DNA of 64,000 nt from Pegea sp. RAD2-039 (lineage: Eukaryota; Chordata; Thaliacea; Salpida; Salpidae): NCBI GenBank assembly GCA_034620365.1, contig JAQGEQ010000079.1, positions 248,001 to 312,000 on the forward strand. The letters run 5' to 3'. Below the pieces are notes generated by a model that did not search any database, was not told the DNA's origin, and saw only the letters and a program-made list of their open reading frames with translations. Below, piece after piece: positions 53,601 to 64,000 of the stretch (the first letter of the stretch is position 1; every line of letters starts with the position of its first letter). The position numbers were made by a program, and so were the translations under genes.

Positions 53601-56600
53601 CTTTAGCATTAAACGTTTGCTTATTCTCTAATGTAGTTACATAATTGTTTTTTATGTATACAATTATGAGAAGAATTTAAACTTGAATGTTTGAACTACT
53701 TAAAACTATCAAAGGTTTTCCAGCACTTTTTATTGTAATATATTTTTTATTGTTAAGTATAGAAATGATGTTTTTATTTTGATCTTTAAATATTAAATAT
53801 TTTCATGATTAATGAAAAATTTAAATACAGAAAAGTTTTAATTTAACTATGTCCCTAAAACTGAAAAATTTCGATACATTCTATATTTTTTCTGGTACAA
53901 GTTCAAGTTCAAAAAAATCAATTCAGACTTTAACAATAATAAGTTTTTGTTTTTGTTCATTGAAGCAATTTTATCCGATTTTAAACGACCTGATGCAGTA
54001 TGTTTTATGACTCTACTTGCTACGCCCAAAACGGTTTCATCAAAGCCCTGGGTGCGAAAAAGTTTATAACTTTTTTTGTTTGACTATAGAAGATAAAATT
54101 TGAATTTGATTGAAGTATTATCGATAGTTTCGTATTGCAGCTAATTATTTACAAGGTGTAGGAACTATACAGAATATTATAATTGAAGGGCTTAATGATT
54201 CTGTAAAGCAGTTTTTCATTTAAATGCATTTCTGTGTTTTCACTTTCAGCTTTGGCCTACAAGCGTCATGTCATGTGTTGTTTATTTTGGTTGAGTAAAA
54301 CTTAAAGTAAGATTAATTTTCAATTTTAAAAATCAAATTTATTTCAAAATCAAAATCTGACTTTAGAATAATTAAATAAAGACAAGTAATTTATTTTGTG
54401 AATATGTTTTTAATCTTTTTTTCCAATATTGACAAATATCTTTAAAGTTTTATTAGACTTTTAATAACTAACCCTTTATATAATCTCTTTGAAATGATAA
54501 TTTTTTTCATCTGTAGCTAAAATCAATTTTCTTTAAAACAAAATTAATCTATTTCATTATACAGTTTTTCTTCTACATTTATTTTAGTTCCTTACTTGAT
54601 TATTACAAAAATTATTGTAGAAGTTGTATGTTAAAAGTTGGTATAAGGCTGAATGAAACATCATTGTTTATTAATTTAACTTTTTTGAGGTAACTTGTGG
54701 TAAAAGAAACAATTTTTATATAAAAATGTAACTTGTAAAGTCGAACAATTAAAAAGATTTTTTGAATTATTTTTTCTAATTTTCATATTAAACTAACTCT
54801 AAAAAATATACAAAACATATAAAAAAATCTTTTAAAAAAGTGTGATTTTGAAAGAAGACTTGTAAATCTCTTAAAGTTAATCGAGTTAAAAATGCTGACC
54901 AAGTTTAATGAATTAGAAACGTCAAAATTAAATTATGAATTTTCAAATTTACTTGAATTAATCGTATTTTCTCACAGGTCACATTCTATTGTGGATTTTT
55001 ACGCAATTTTTTATAAAATCTATTTTGTATATTCCCTGCGGCTTTGTTTTCAAAGTCTTTATTTCCTAAGTATTTCCAAGATTCGTGGAGTCTGTTTTGT
55101 GAAACATATCTTAGATATAAGTAAGATTTAATAAAATATAAAAAACTGCTAATAAGCTGGTTCTAAACTTGAAAATATTTTTATACTTAATCTCTTTCGC
55201 ATCGTCAAAACTTTGTTTGATGATTTGATCCTTTTATGAGAGATATTGATTAACGATTTAAGTAAAAGTTAATTCTTTGTATAATTAACATTTATATCTT
55301 AAAAATATTAAGATTACGAAGGCTTGTTAACTAGATAATTTATTTATCTTTTTGGTCACATCATTTGGTTAATACTCAATTGATCCTTGCATCTATGACA
55401 ATCTTTATTCCTAAACTGTTGTTAAACTTTTATTTATTTATTTTTATTACTTACTTTAAACTAATTAGTAATCACTTACTTAGTTGAAAATATAATTTTT
55501 TTTTGCAAATATGCAAGCTCTTATACTAAACAGTCAACTTTTTATATTCTTTAGTAGCGTTATAATATGAGATCTGTTTCAAAATTCATTCTATTTATCT
55601 ATGTAAGTTTGTTATCACATAACAGACAGAAGTAATTCAATTTCTTGGTTATGTGGGTAGAACGATGATGTAAAGTTTACATTTAGCAAAAACACCAATC
55701 CTTAAATTTGAATAATCTTGTGAGGTTGGAATGCTCAGAATGTTAAAAAAACTTTAAGTATAAAAAACATATTTTTATTATATTTGCAAAAATTAAGTTA
55801 AAAACTTTAATTTTGTATTTCAATTGTTTTACAAATTTTACTCTGATAGTTATGCCCGACACATTACATAGCGACTCAAATAGTATTTATCTTTATAATT
55901 ATTAGATCCATAATTATTTTTCAAAATGATGTCTACTGAAACTATATAGAAGTCTACAGGTTTGGTATTTCAATTGTTAATTGGTTGTCTTCGTTACAGC
56001 TAGTAAGCAGCAGCAAAAATTGATAAATAGAAAACCTGATAGAAGAACTCACCGGTAAATGTTTCTACTTGTTTGTTTGCCTGTTTGTTTGTTTGCCTGT
56101 TTGTTTGTAACAACGACAAACAGATTTTCTTTTTAGATAGCCAGCTATAAGTATCATAAACTTTCTATCGGTAGTAGCATATGTTTGTTATTGATGCGAC
56201 ATTTGGTAAATCTCCTGCTGTTTGTATACAGATGCTTCAGGAACCACGCTAAAATTAATTTTTTAGCATCAAGAGGTATATTCCTTAGAGGTTTTTTTGA
56301 TGAAATCCGACTTTTTTTTAATTTTTTAACAATTGTAACTTTTTTCTACATTTTTCCTAACTACAAAAAAGCGCTTTAGAGAAGTCAATTTTTAGCAATC
56401 TTTGATCTGGAACAAAAGTTCTGCTGTGAAGGTATCATCATGGTAAATCCTTGATGACATTTCTACAAATTGATCATTTAATATATGGAAATGCTTAAGT
56501 AACAAGATTTATTTGAAAATAAACTTATTTAGAAATGAGTTATTCTGTAGGTTTTTTGTTTATAGAATATTAATGATGAAATAAAATTGTAGATTTTGAA

Positions 56601-57775
56601 ATATGATTACATACATAAAAAATTTTATAAATTATGATAGCAATTGTTTACAGGTGATTAAGCTACATTCTTCTATTTGATTTTCTTCAAACCTCCAAAT
56701 ATCCAAATTACAGTTTAATGTTTAACCTTTCAAAATATACAAAGTTTAAACAAAAATTTTAAGTATTTTAAGTTTCATCTCAATAATTAAAACATCAGCC
56801 GTACACATTGTTGAAAAGATTGTAGAAAACATTTCATTTCATAATTTTTATTTACATTTAAACTTATAACCACTAAACAAGCACTTTTTAAAGATTCTTT
56901 AATATCAAAGAGTTAATTTTACATCTTCAAATATAATTTATTGTTCGGAATGATTTTAAAAAAGTGAGTTTTAATTTTGTAACACTCTAAATGTGATTTG
57001 ATTTGTAGAATTTAATAAGATATATGCTCATATTCTAAAGCTTCCAAGAACATGAAAAACTGATGCACTTAAAAGTGAAACTGATGTAGAGTTAGAACAA
57101 TTAATATAATTAAATCGAAACTAGACTCATTCATATTTTTTAACGTTTTTTCTGAACTAATGATAGACAATTTACTACTACTAAATACCCAATTAATTTT
57201 GTTGTTTTATTTTGTGACGAAATATTAAAAATCATGAGTTGAACAACTGTTTTCATCCAGAAAAACTATTCAAATGTAGGTGCAAGGTACGATCAAGTGG
57301 TCTTTATCTGAGCTTTGTGTTTGGAGTGAAATTTACACTAACCTTGATAATACTCAAACATGTTTTTACGTTCTGCTAGGCGAACACGTCAGACCAACGA
57401 CAATTACTATAATTTGTGTATAACCTTCAGTTTTGAGTTAAAAAGCGTATTAAAACAATCTAAAAAGTATTTTTAATTTAATTATTTAAAACGGAGTTTT
57501 TTAACTTCAATTTGCTTTATGGTTATAATCTTTTTTATTATTATTATAATTATCCAATTTTATATTTTATCTATTTTTGTTCAAACTTGTAATAACTATA
57601 AACGGATTGAATGCTGCAAAGTTTATTGCTGAAAAGAGGAACTGAAAACTCAAAGCAACTAGATAAAGATAAAAAATGAGAAAAAATAAAAATTTTTAAA
57701 GATGTTATTATTTGGCAGAACAAAAATAAAAGAAAACAAAAGATCAACAATAATTACAAGAATATTTATAAACAT
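50615..57775. other. Long AT-rich intergenic region
   Basis: I see no supported gene in these 7 kb. A simple TTTGTTTGCCTG repeat occupies about 56069-56108. Isolated splice-bounded segments (55567-55602 and 56000-56054) do not combine into one frame. Open frames at 54892-55131 and 56185-56379 are hydrophobic or low-complexity and look like chance. Confidence 0.5.
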
Positions 57776-57781
57776 TAAAAA

Positions 57782-59507
57782 TTAGTTTGAACATGAGGTA
57801 AAAGCGTTAGCTTGTCTAACAAGTCCAGTTTGTTTCAAAATCCATGGCTCAAAATATGAAATTTTGGCAAAAACTCCTGGACGAGTAAGCATTGTACATC
57901 TTTTATCACCGTAAGATGTCACTCCATATAACATCCATCTACACGATGAACATCTTTGACACATTAAAGCTGATCCAGCAGTACCCTGTAAAAAATTGTT
58001 ATCAACTACAGAACAAAATTGATGTTGATATTTACTTGGCAACTGTAATGCCTAATCATCAACTGTTCACCGCACAACACTCTCTCTTCATTTATTTGGG
58101 ACGAAGCCTTCTTCAATCCTATTTTGTAGCTGCCTAAAGCTCCAATGCATTCCTCAGTAGGAAGCAATCGAACGTCTTTGGGAATTTTAATTTTGTTATC
58201 TAAAACCAAACTCATTGTAAGACTTGGAGACTAGAAGTTGACAAAATTTGTCACTTTACCTGCTGTGTAGTCAAAAGTTACACAAGTAGAACCATGAGGA
58301 ACTGTTTCACCTTGAGGCAGGCATATTGGTGCAATAAAATCCGAAATGAATTTAATAGGAGTTCTTATCTACAGAAGTTATTATAATAAACTACTAATAA
58401 TTTTAAAAAAAATTAACAAACTTTCAAATCACAAGACACTTTTTAAAAATCAGATGATAGTTTTGAACAAACCTCAAGTAGAGCGATGTTGTTACCCGCA
58501 TAATTGAGTGTATCGAATTGAGGGTGAATAATTATCCGCTTCACCGGCCTTATTTGTATATCTCGCTCATATTTCAAGTCACGATCGAAGTAATGAGATT
58601 TTGTCGGACCGCAAATGACAGTGATTGAATATGGATGTTTGTAACTACAATAACATTTAGTAAGTCACCTTCTGATGATAATATTTACATGAATCAACTC
58701 ACACTACACATTTTGCTGAGGTTATTACAAACTTATCTGAAATTATTGCTCCTAGACACGAATTTGCTCCAATTTTCACAACAACCTGAAACATTTACAT
58801 GAAACAATTCGGTTTAAACACTCAAAGGTTCAACTTACTGTCCATGGCCATATCTTCTGTATCTTCTTTGGGTCTTGATCTGAAAAGTCAAGAGACTGTC
58901 CGCGAGAAACTCCACATTCTCCTTGAGGAGGTTTTTCGTTTTTATCACAACAAGCACTCAAAGGAGACCGATAAGCAGATAAGATTGAGTTCTCGCAAAC
59001 TTAAGAAGAAAAAATGAGTTTTGTACTAATTAGAAGTATACTAACTTGAATCACAAGCCGAGAAGCATCTGGAAGTTTCAGATAATCCACTTTGACAGAC
59101 TACTCGTGTTCTGATCCCAAATCCGCAGGCTGCAGAGCATTTCGACCAACGACCACAGAAGTCTGTAAAGCAAAATCGAATGAGAAGTAAGTTCAAAGTT
59201 GGTGATGGTTACTTTGGCAACTTTTGTTGATACAAATTCTATTCATAGTTTTACGAGCATTTGGAGGACAAGTATGATAAGGTTCACAAAGTCTGTGCCT
59301 TTTTGAAATACCAATCCCACAACTCTTAGAGCAAGCTGACCAGGATGTCCAAAATCCCTCTAAAAATATAAATCAGTTTCAACTGATACTAAAAACAAAA
59401 CTGTAGTGGTACTTACGAGCATCAGAGACTGGTGGAAAAGAGCAGAAACAGCAAATGAAGAAAATCACTGCTGTGAAGTTAGCCCATAAGTTGCATTTTT
59501 TTTGCAT
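57782..59507 (-). CDS. Secreted protein with two TSP1 domains and an inactive trypsin-like domain, nine exons
   Basis: Exons on minus: 59507-59417, 59359-59255, 59162-59046, 58999-58839, 58785-58703, 58644-58473, 58368-58260, 58199-58036 and 57985-57782; about 401 residues, all junctions in phase. Met at 59507 gives a good signal peptide (FTAVIFFICCFCSFPPVSDA); an in-frame Met at 59573 would bury it. Two TSP1 domains follow (WTSWSACSKSCGIG and CGRWSKCSAACGFG), then a linker with ECGVSRG and an S1 serine-protease fold starting at IWPWTV. The catalytic triad is lost. The His57 site reads ITSAKC (normally TAAHC), the Asp102 site GNNIALLE (normally DIALL) and the Ser195 site CQGTAGSALMC (normally CQGDSGGPLVC). 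Fold cysteines and late motifs (GVTSYG, RPGVFAKIS, WIL) remain. No frameshift or stop. It probably acts as a binding protein rather than an enzyme. Confidence 0.92.
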
Positions 59508-59514
59508 TTTTAAA

Positions 59515-61980
59515 ATTTGCAGAAATTTTCTGAGTATTGAAAAAAATAGCAAATTGTTTGATGAATGTTGCAATTTGCTAACTTTGTAGCAATAGAAGAT
59601 TTCAAATTAGTTTTCTGCTTCAATGTAATCACCAAAACTGATACTATTCTATGATTGGTTTGGCCTTTTATATGCCTCTTTTCATAAAAAACTTTTTTCT
59701 TTTCTTTTTACTTGTAGTCTTCCAAATATTGAAAGATAGTTGCCGATAGCTCCGAGAAAATATTAATCGTTTTAAAAGAACCACAAAACATAGACAAAAG
59801 TTTATGCCACTAGAAATTAATTTCTAAAGAGTTACAGATCGTAAAGTTTAGTACCGGGTACCTACAGTTTTTATTTTTGCATCTTAATCTTCGACTAGTA
59901 TTCTAAAAATTCAACTAAATCCACCCGCGGTATTTTGGAGAACAATTTGTGGTTGACCTTTCAAAATAACATTAAGATTGGTTTGATACCGTAGCTTGTT
60001 TTGATGGCAGAAATAACTTGACTGCATTCTACTGCTTTAACTTTTGTTTACTTTATTTATTTTAATTTGTTGGGATAACAAGTTATTTTCTTGTAAAGAC
60101 ATGCTTAGAATTCAAACGAAAATTTAAGCTGATTAAAGCTAACTTTGAAAACATCATTACAACTTTTATTAAAACGTCTTCACTTATTAAAACTGTTATA
60201 TTAAATACTAATGTATTTACAGAATTGACAATACTGTTCTTCAATTATTAATTTAATTATTTTTTTAAACTATTAAATCAACATTTAACTTCTAATATAA
60301 ATATTATATTTATTATGTTTTTTTAATAAATTGATTTCTTTGCTAATAGTTGCAGCATAATAAAAATAATTTATTTAAAGATTAAGCGTTGCATCAAATT
60401 AGTAATATATAAAACTTAGAAATTAGAATACAAATTGTGAGTAAATATGAAAGGTTTATTTAAGATCCGTAAGTTTTACATTTATTAAAAGTAATTTAAA
60501 AGTCACAAACCATTGAATAAACATCTTGCTCAACAAATAAATCAATAATAAAACATCAACGACTTATAACAGCTCGGAGAGAAAATATGATGTTAAAGTA
60601 ATGAGGTTTACTTGTTAAAGTAATTGGTGTGTAAGATTTCTCTAACGAAAGCTTTCGTGCTAACAAATAGTTATAAAATAGATTAATTAACTTAATTATT
60701 AGCTGATGAAATATTTGATTAGATTTTGTTAAGCAAGAAGCAAACTTATTTCTTACGTGATGTAAAAGTAATTGGAGATGGTTGAAGATTTCATTTAATT
60801 ATTTCTCAATTTAGTTTTGAACTTTCATGATTTGTAAAAGATCTTAAAGTCATTCAAAGGTTATTGTATTTAGTAAACTATTGATAAATATTTGTAGTAT
60901 GAAGAGAAGTTTTCATCTTTCTCAACATAATATTTTATTACAAAACAATTTAATCAAGTTGTTGTAAGTTTGTTATGAAGTCTTTCTTCTACGATCTGAC
61001 AGTGATTTCAGCTATTTTAATGATGATTTTATTAAGTTTTTTGGACCTTTTTTGAGGAATTTCTGTTTCTACAGCCAGATGAGAGCTCGACAAGTTATAC
61101 AATTCAAAGCAAACGAATATTAACCATTCTGAAAACATAATCGACTAAAGAAGTCTGTATTTCGTGAGTGTGGTTTCAATGCTTAATTACTTAGCTTTTA
61201 CAAGTACAGTGGCACCAAGTATGATCTCACTATTTTATTTTGAAGGTGTTTTGGAGGTAGTTTTTTTAGAAATGGTCCTGAAGCCTCAAGTAATAACTGC
61301 AAAAGCCTGAAATTTGGATCCATATAAATGTGTAGCCAAAAAAGTGATCAATTAATTAGGCTGAGAAAAGTCTGAATTTTAGTTTTGCTTATTTCAAGAA
61401 AGATATTTTGAACTTTTCATTTTCTATGACTATTAAATTAACATTATTTATTAGAAATTTAAAAAGATAGAAAATGCTTAACTATTTTTGTTATCATTAA
61501 ATGATTAAAGGTTTTCTAATATCAAGCTATCATTACTACTTATTTTGAATCTTAAATATTTATACAATTATTTAAGCTTTAAATTTCAAAGAAATTCTTT
61601 TTTACATTTCTACGCACTTTAAAAAATTCGAGGTGTTTAATTTTGAGATAACAACATTTTCAAGGTATAACCTTCAAGAAAATTATAGAAAAGCCTAAAA
61701 ACAATTTTCAAATATGAGAAATTACGTCATTAATCAATTAAAAGAAAACCCATCTACAAGAGAGAAATAGTTTCCAAATTTTTAAAACATTTCCTTTCAA
61801 TAACTAACAAACATTAAATTCTATTAAATGAATGATTTTTAATGTAGTTCATACAAAATTGTAAAAACTAATTTGAATTTGTAGTATATACTAGTTTCTT
61901 CAAGATTAAATTTCTTTGTTAAATTAATTATCTGAGTTATCAATTTTCATTAAGCTAAAATATATGTTGACAGAAAGTGG
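59515..61980. other. AT-rich spacer
   Basis: Holds the presumed promoter of the TSP1-pseudoprotease gene at its left edge; no specific element or other gene recognised. Confidence 0.5.
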
Positions 61981-61986
61981 CCATAC

Positions 61987-62155
61987 TGTAAGCCAGGACA
62001 TAAACTATGGTATCCAGTAGTTGTCCATGCAGCAATATCCAACTTTACCCCAACAAGATTGGAAGCAGAAGAACAGATGGAGTTTTTCGTCCAATAGGAG
62101 CTACCAGAACGACATTGAATGCAGAGACAAACCGCTGAAAAGTCTACACCACCGA
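61987..62155 (-). other. Orphan cysteine-rich coding exon
   Basis: On minus, an acceptor-like AAAG at 62156 is followed by 169 bases of open frame ending at a GTATGG donor (61986). It encodes about 55 residues with six cysteines: GGVDFSAVCLCIQC, then SSYWTKNSICSSASNLVGV, KLDIAAWTTTG and SLCPGL. GC content and tryptophan/cysteine content are well above background, so I think it is or was a real extracellular-domain exon. I do not recognise the domain and found no partner exons. It has no stop, so it may belong to a gene extending beyond what I can join, or be a relic. Confidence 0.45.
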
Positions 62156-62261
62156 CTTTAAATATGAATATTTTTGTTTCCTAAAAAGTGTTGTCTTTTA
62201 GTAGACTAACAAAGCCTTTCAAATCAGGTTTTTGATGGACTTTTTTATGTCGCAAATATGT

Positions 62262-62336
62262 GTCCACCTGGGCTCGAAACCAGGACCTCGAAACCAGGTG
62301 GGCGTTATAACTGCTATACCAAGGAAATGGCGGACT
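62262..62336 (-). repeat. tRNA-like sequence (pseudo-tRNA or SINE head)
   Basis: On minus the segment has an A-box-like TTGGTATAGCAGTTATAA, then CCACCTGG...CCAGGTGG as an eight-base inverted repeat enclosing two copies of CTGGTTTCGAG. The second copy sits in a T arm (CCTGG, loop, CCAGG) resembling a B box. A normal anticodon arm cannot be drawn and the acceptor stem does not pair, so it is not a functional tRNA. Confidence 0.45.
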
Positions 62337-62339
62337 GTA

Positions 62340-64000
62340 AAATAAATTTAAAAATTTGTTTTTGTTCCGATAGCAAAACTTTGAACATTTTTCAAATCTA
62401 ACATAAATATTTTGCCAGTAAAATTCTTAGCCGCCTAAAAACAGTTACACTTCAAATTGATTTTAAAATGAATGGATAAATAAAGTACTAAAGAATAAGT
62501 CAGATAAAATGTTTCGAATGATAATCACATTTTTTATATTAAAAAAATTCAACAACAATAAGCCATAATTTATCTTAATCGGATATTAAAACACAATAGA
62601 GAGATCACTGAATAGAACTAATTTATTTTTCTAACCACCTCTGTTATTCCACAAAAATGTTAGAAGAATTTTGATTAAAGAGCCCAGACGTAAGATATGA
62701 ACTTAAAAAATTGAAATAACTATAGATGTCCGATCAATTGTTTGTTAAATATCAAACAAGTAATTATACTTTTAGTAAAATTCGTTAAATTAAAAGTAGT
62801 TTGTAATTCAATATTTTACAACTATTTGGTATTTTTAGGCAAGCTAGGAATATACATAAAGATTTTGTTGGTGTGTGGATTGATTTAAACTTTTTTGAAG
62901 CTGTTAAACTAAATAACTCTTTTTATAATATCTTTAGAATCGAACACTTTCAATTTTAATTAGTTTTGTACATTCCGAACATAAACTCGAAAACTTAAGA
63001 CAGTAAGTACTTGAAAAAGTATTTACAACATAATCTGTTAATAAGCTGTTACTATCTTTTATAAACTCAAATTTCATTTGTTTTGTCATGCAAAAATTTC
63101 CAAAATAATTTTTTTTCAATATATCATATTTTTCAGAAAAAATGTTTTTTTTCCAGAAACTAAATTTCGACACAAGTCGACAGCAAAACAACAAATATGT
63201 TTCAGTGAAAATAAATTTGCAACCACGATAACGATTCTTAAAGCTATTACAAAATACTTTAGCGGAAAACTACATTTCTGAGCTTTTGTTTCGACCCGTA
63301 CAAGGAACTGATATGTGTTTTTTATATGATCAAGGTGATAAAATCAAATCTTGAGACTGGAATTAACCAACAGAACAATGAAAAAAACGTTTGGCGCAAC
63401 ATATCTGATTACTCTCTTGTTTGCCGAGATTTGTAATCTTTTTTTCAGGAATTAAATGGTTAACAGATAAGACAATTAAATACTTTTATGGTCGGAAAAC
63501 AATAGACTTATTTATTGTTTCCGGGGATTTATCCTGTCGTATTTTTTGAGCTTTAAGGTTATTCATGTAAACTTTATCAAAGAGCTTTTTAATCGATTAC
63601 TTCACACATGATTAAACAAATTACTGAAAATATTGATAATTTCTCATATAATAAATTGTTTAAAGAAAAATTCCTAGAATTAAATCTCTAAATTAAAAAA
63701 TATTTTTTACGCCTGGTTTTAATCTGCAAACTTTGATAATTGGGGCTAAAATTAACAAGTGTTTAATTTATTTGGGTAAGTCAGTATAAAAAATTTTCAA
63801 CCGACGCAAATTGACCCAAATTGATAAGTGTTAATAGATGATAAGCAAAGTATATAATCGAATTCTTTCTAAATATTGATATTGAAATACTAGCAATTGT
63901 TAAAGCATTAAAAGTACAGCTTCAACAACACGACTATGTGTGTACCACTTACCTTAATGGCATCGTGATGTTTTCTAAGACCTTTGTAAGTTTGAAAAAA
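62340..64000. other. AT-rich sequence to the window end
   Basis: No supported gene. The two overlapping opposite-strand open frames near 62934-63281 are AT-rich and lack splice or family features. Confidence 0.5.

Noticed and set aside
53820-54070. Overlapping open frames on both strands, one with FKRPDAVCFMTLLATPKT
   Set aside because: Considered as a transposase remnant, but no catalytic or DNA-binding motif could be matched.
54892-55131. 79-codon open frame on +
   Set aside because: Hydrophobic, AT-driven composition, no splice or family features; expected by chance in this base composition.
55567-56054. Start-like exon (MRSVSKFILFIY then GTAAGT) and a basic segment (SKQQQKLINRKPDRRTHR) with good splice sites
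   Set aside because: The first leaves phase 0 but the second needs phase 1, and no connecting exon was found, so I could not support a gene.
63000-63281. Opposed open frames near the right end
   Set aside because: Mirror-image AT-rich frames without splice sites or recognisable motifs.

Overview
The window is AT-rich eukaryotic DNA with many short introns. I read it as a tunicate (sea-squirt-like chordate) genome. The best evidence is three multi-exon connexin genes, a family restricted to chordates; here they are split into about nine exons rather than the one large coding exon usual in vertebrates. No prokaryotic, organellar or viral gene order is visible. Exon boundaries below were built by hand from GT/AG sites, reading phase and family similarity; there is no transcript evidence.

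Layout. 0-2.2 kb: decayed pieces of extracellular-domain genes, with LDL-receptor class A fragments on + and a broken thrombospondin type 1 (TSP1) array on -. 4.4-24.5 kb: a connexin cluster with copy A (+), copy B (-) and copy C (+). It is interleaved with a small membrane/coiled-coil gene of no recognised family, a dead copy of that gene, a dead LINE retrotransposon (9.0-11.3 kb) and inverted duplicated flanks. The connexin copies are mosaics: A and B are almost identical in one part, B and C in another, with diverged sequence on either side. 25.9-32.4 kb: two housekeeping genes end to end, NSUN2 (+; RNA cytosine-5 methyltransferase) and RBMX2 (-; spliceosomal RRM protein), with only 77 bases between their stop codons. 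34.0-35.1 kb: probable LTR-retroelement gag relic. 37.7-43.8 kb: a nine-exon class A peptide-type GPCR (-) with a very long acidic second extracellular loop and one apparent frameshift. 44.8-48 kb: weak candidates for small secreted or membrane proteins. 48-57.7 kb: AT-rich DNA with nothing convincing. 57.8-59.5 kb: a nine-exon secreted protein (-) with two TSP1 domains and a trypsin-like domain in which all three catalytic residues are replaced. 59.5-64 kb: mostly empty, with one orphan cysteine-rich exon and a tRNA-like sequence.

The genes do not form a pathway. The most coherent unit is the connexin cluster, where a gap-junction subunit gene and an unknown membrane gene were duplicated together and have since been homogenised in patches. 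The most distinctive proteins are the TSP1-pseudoprotease, the connexins with enlarged second-extracellular-loop cysteine spacing, and the unknown membrane/coiled-coil family.
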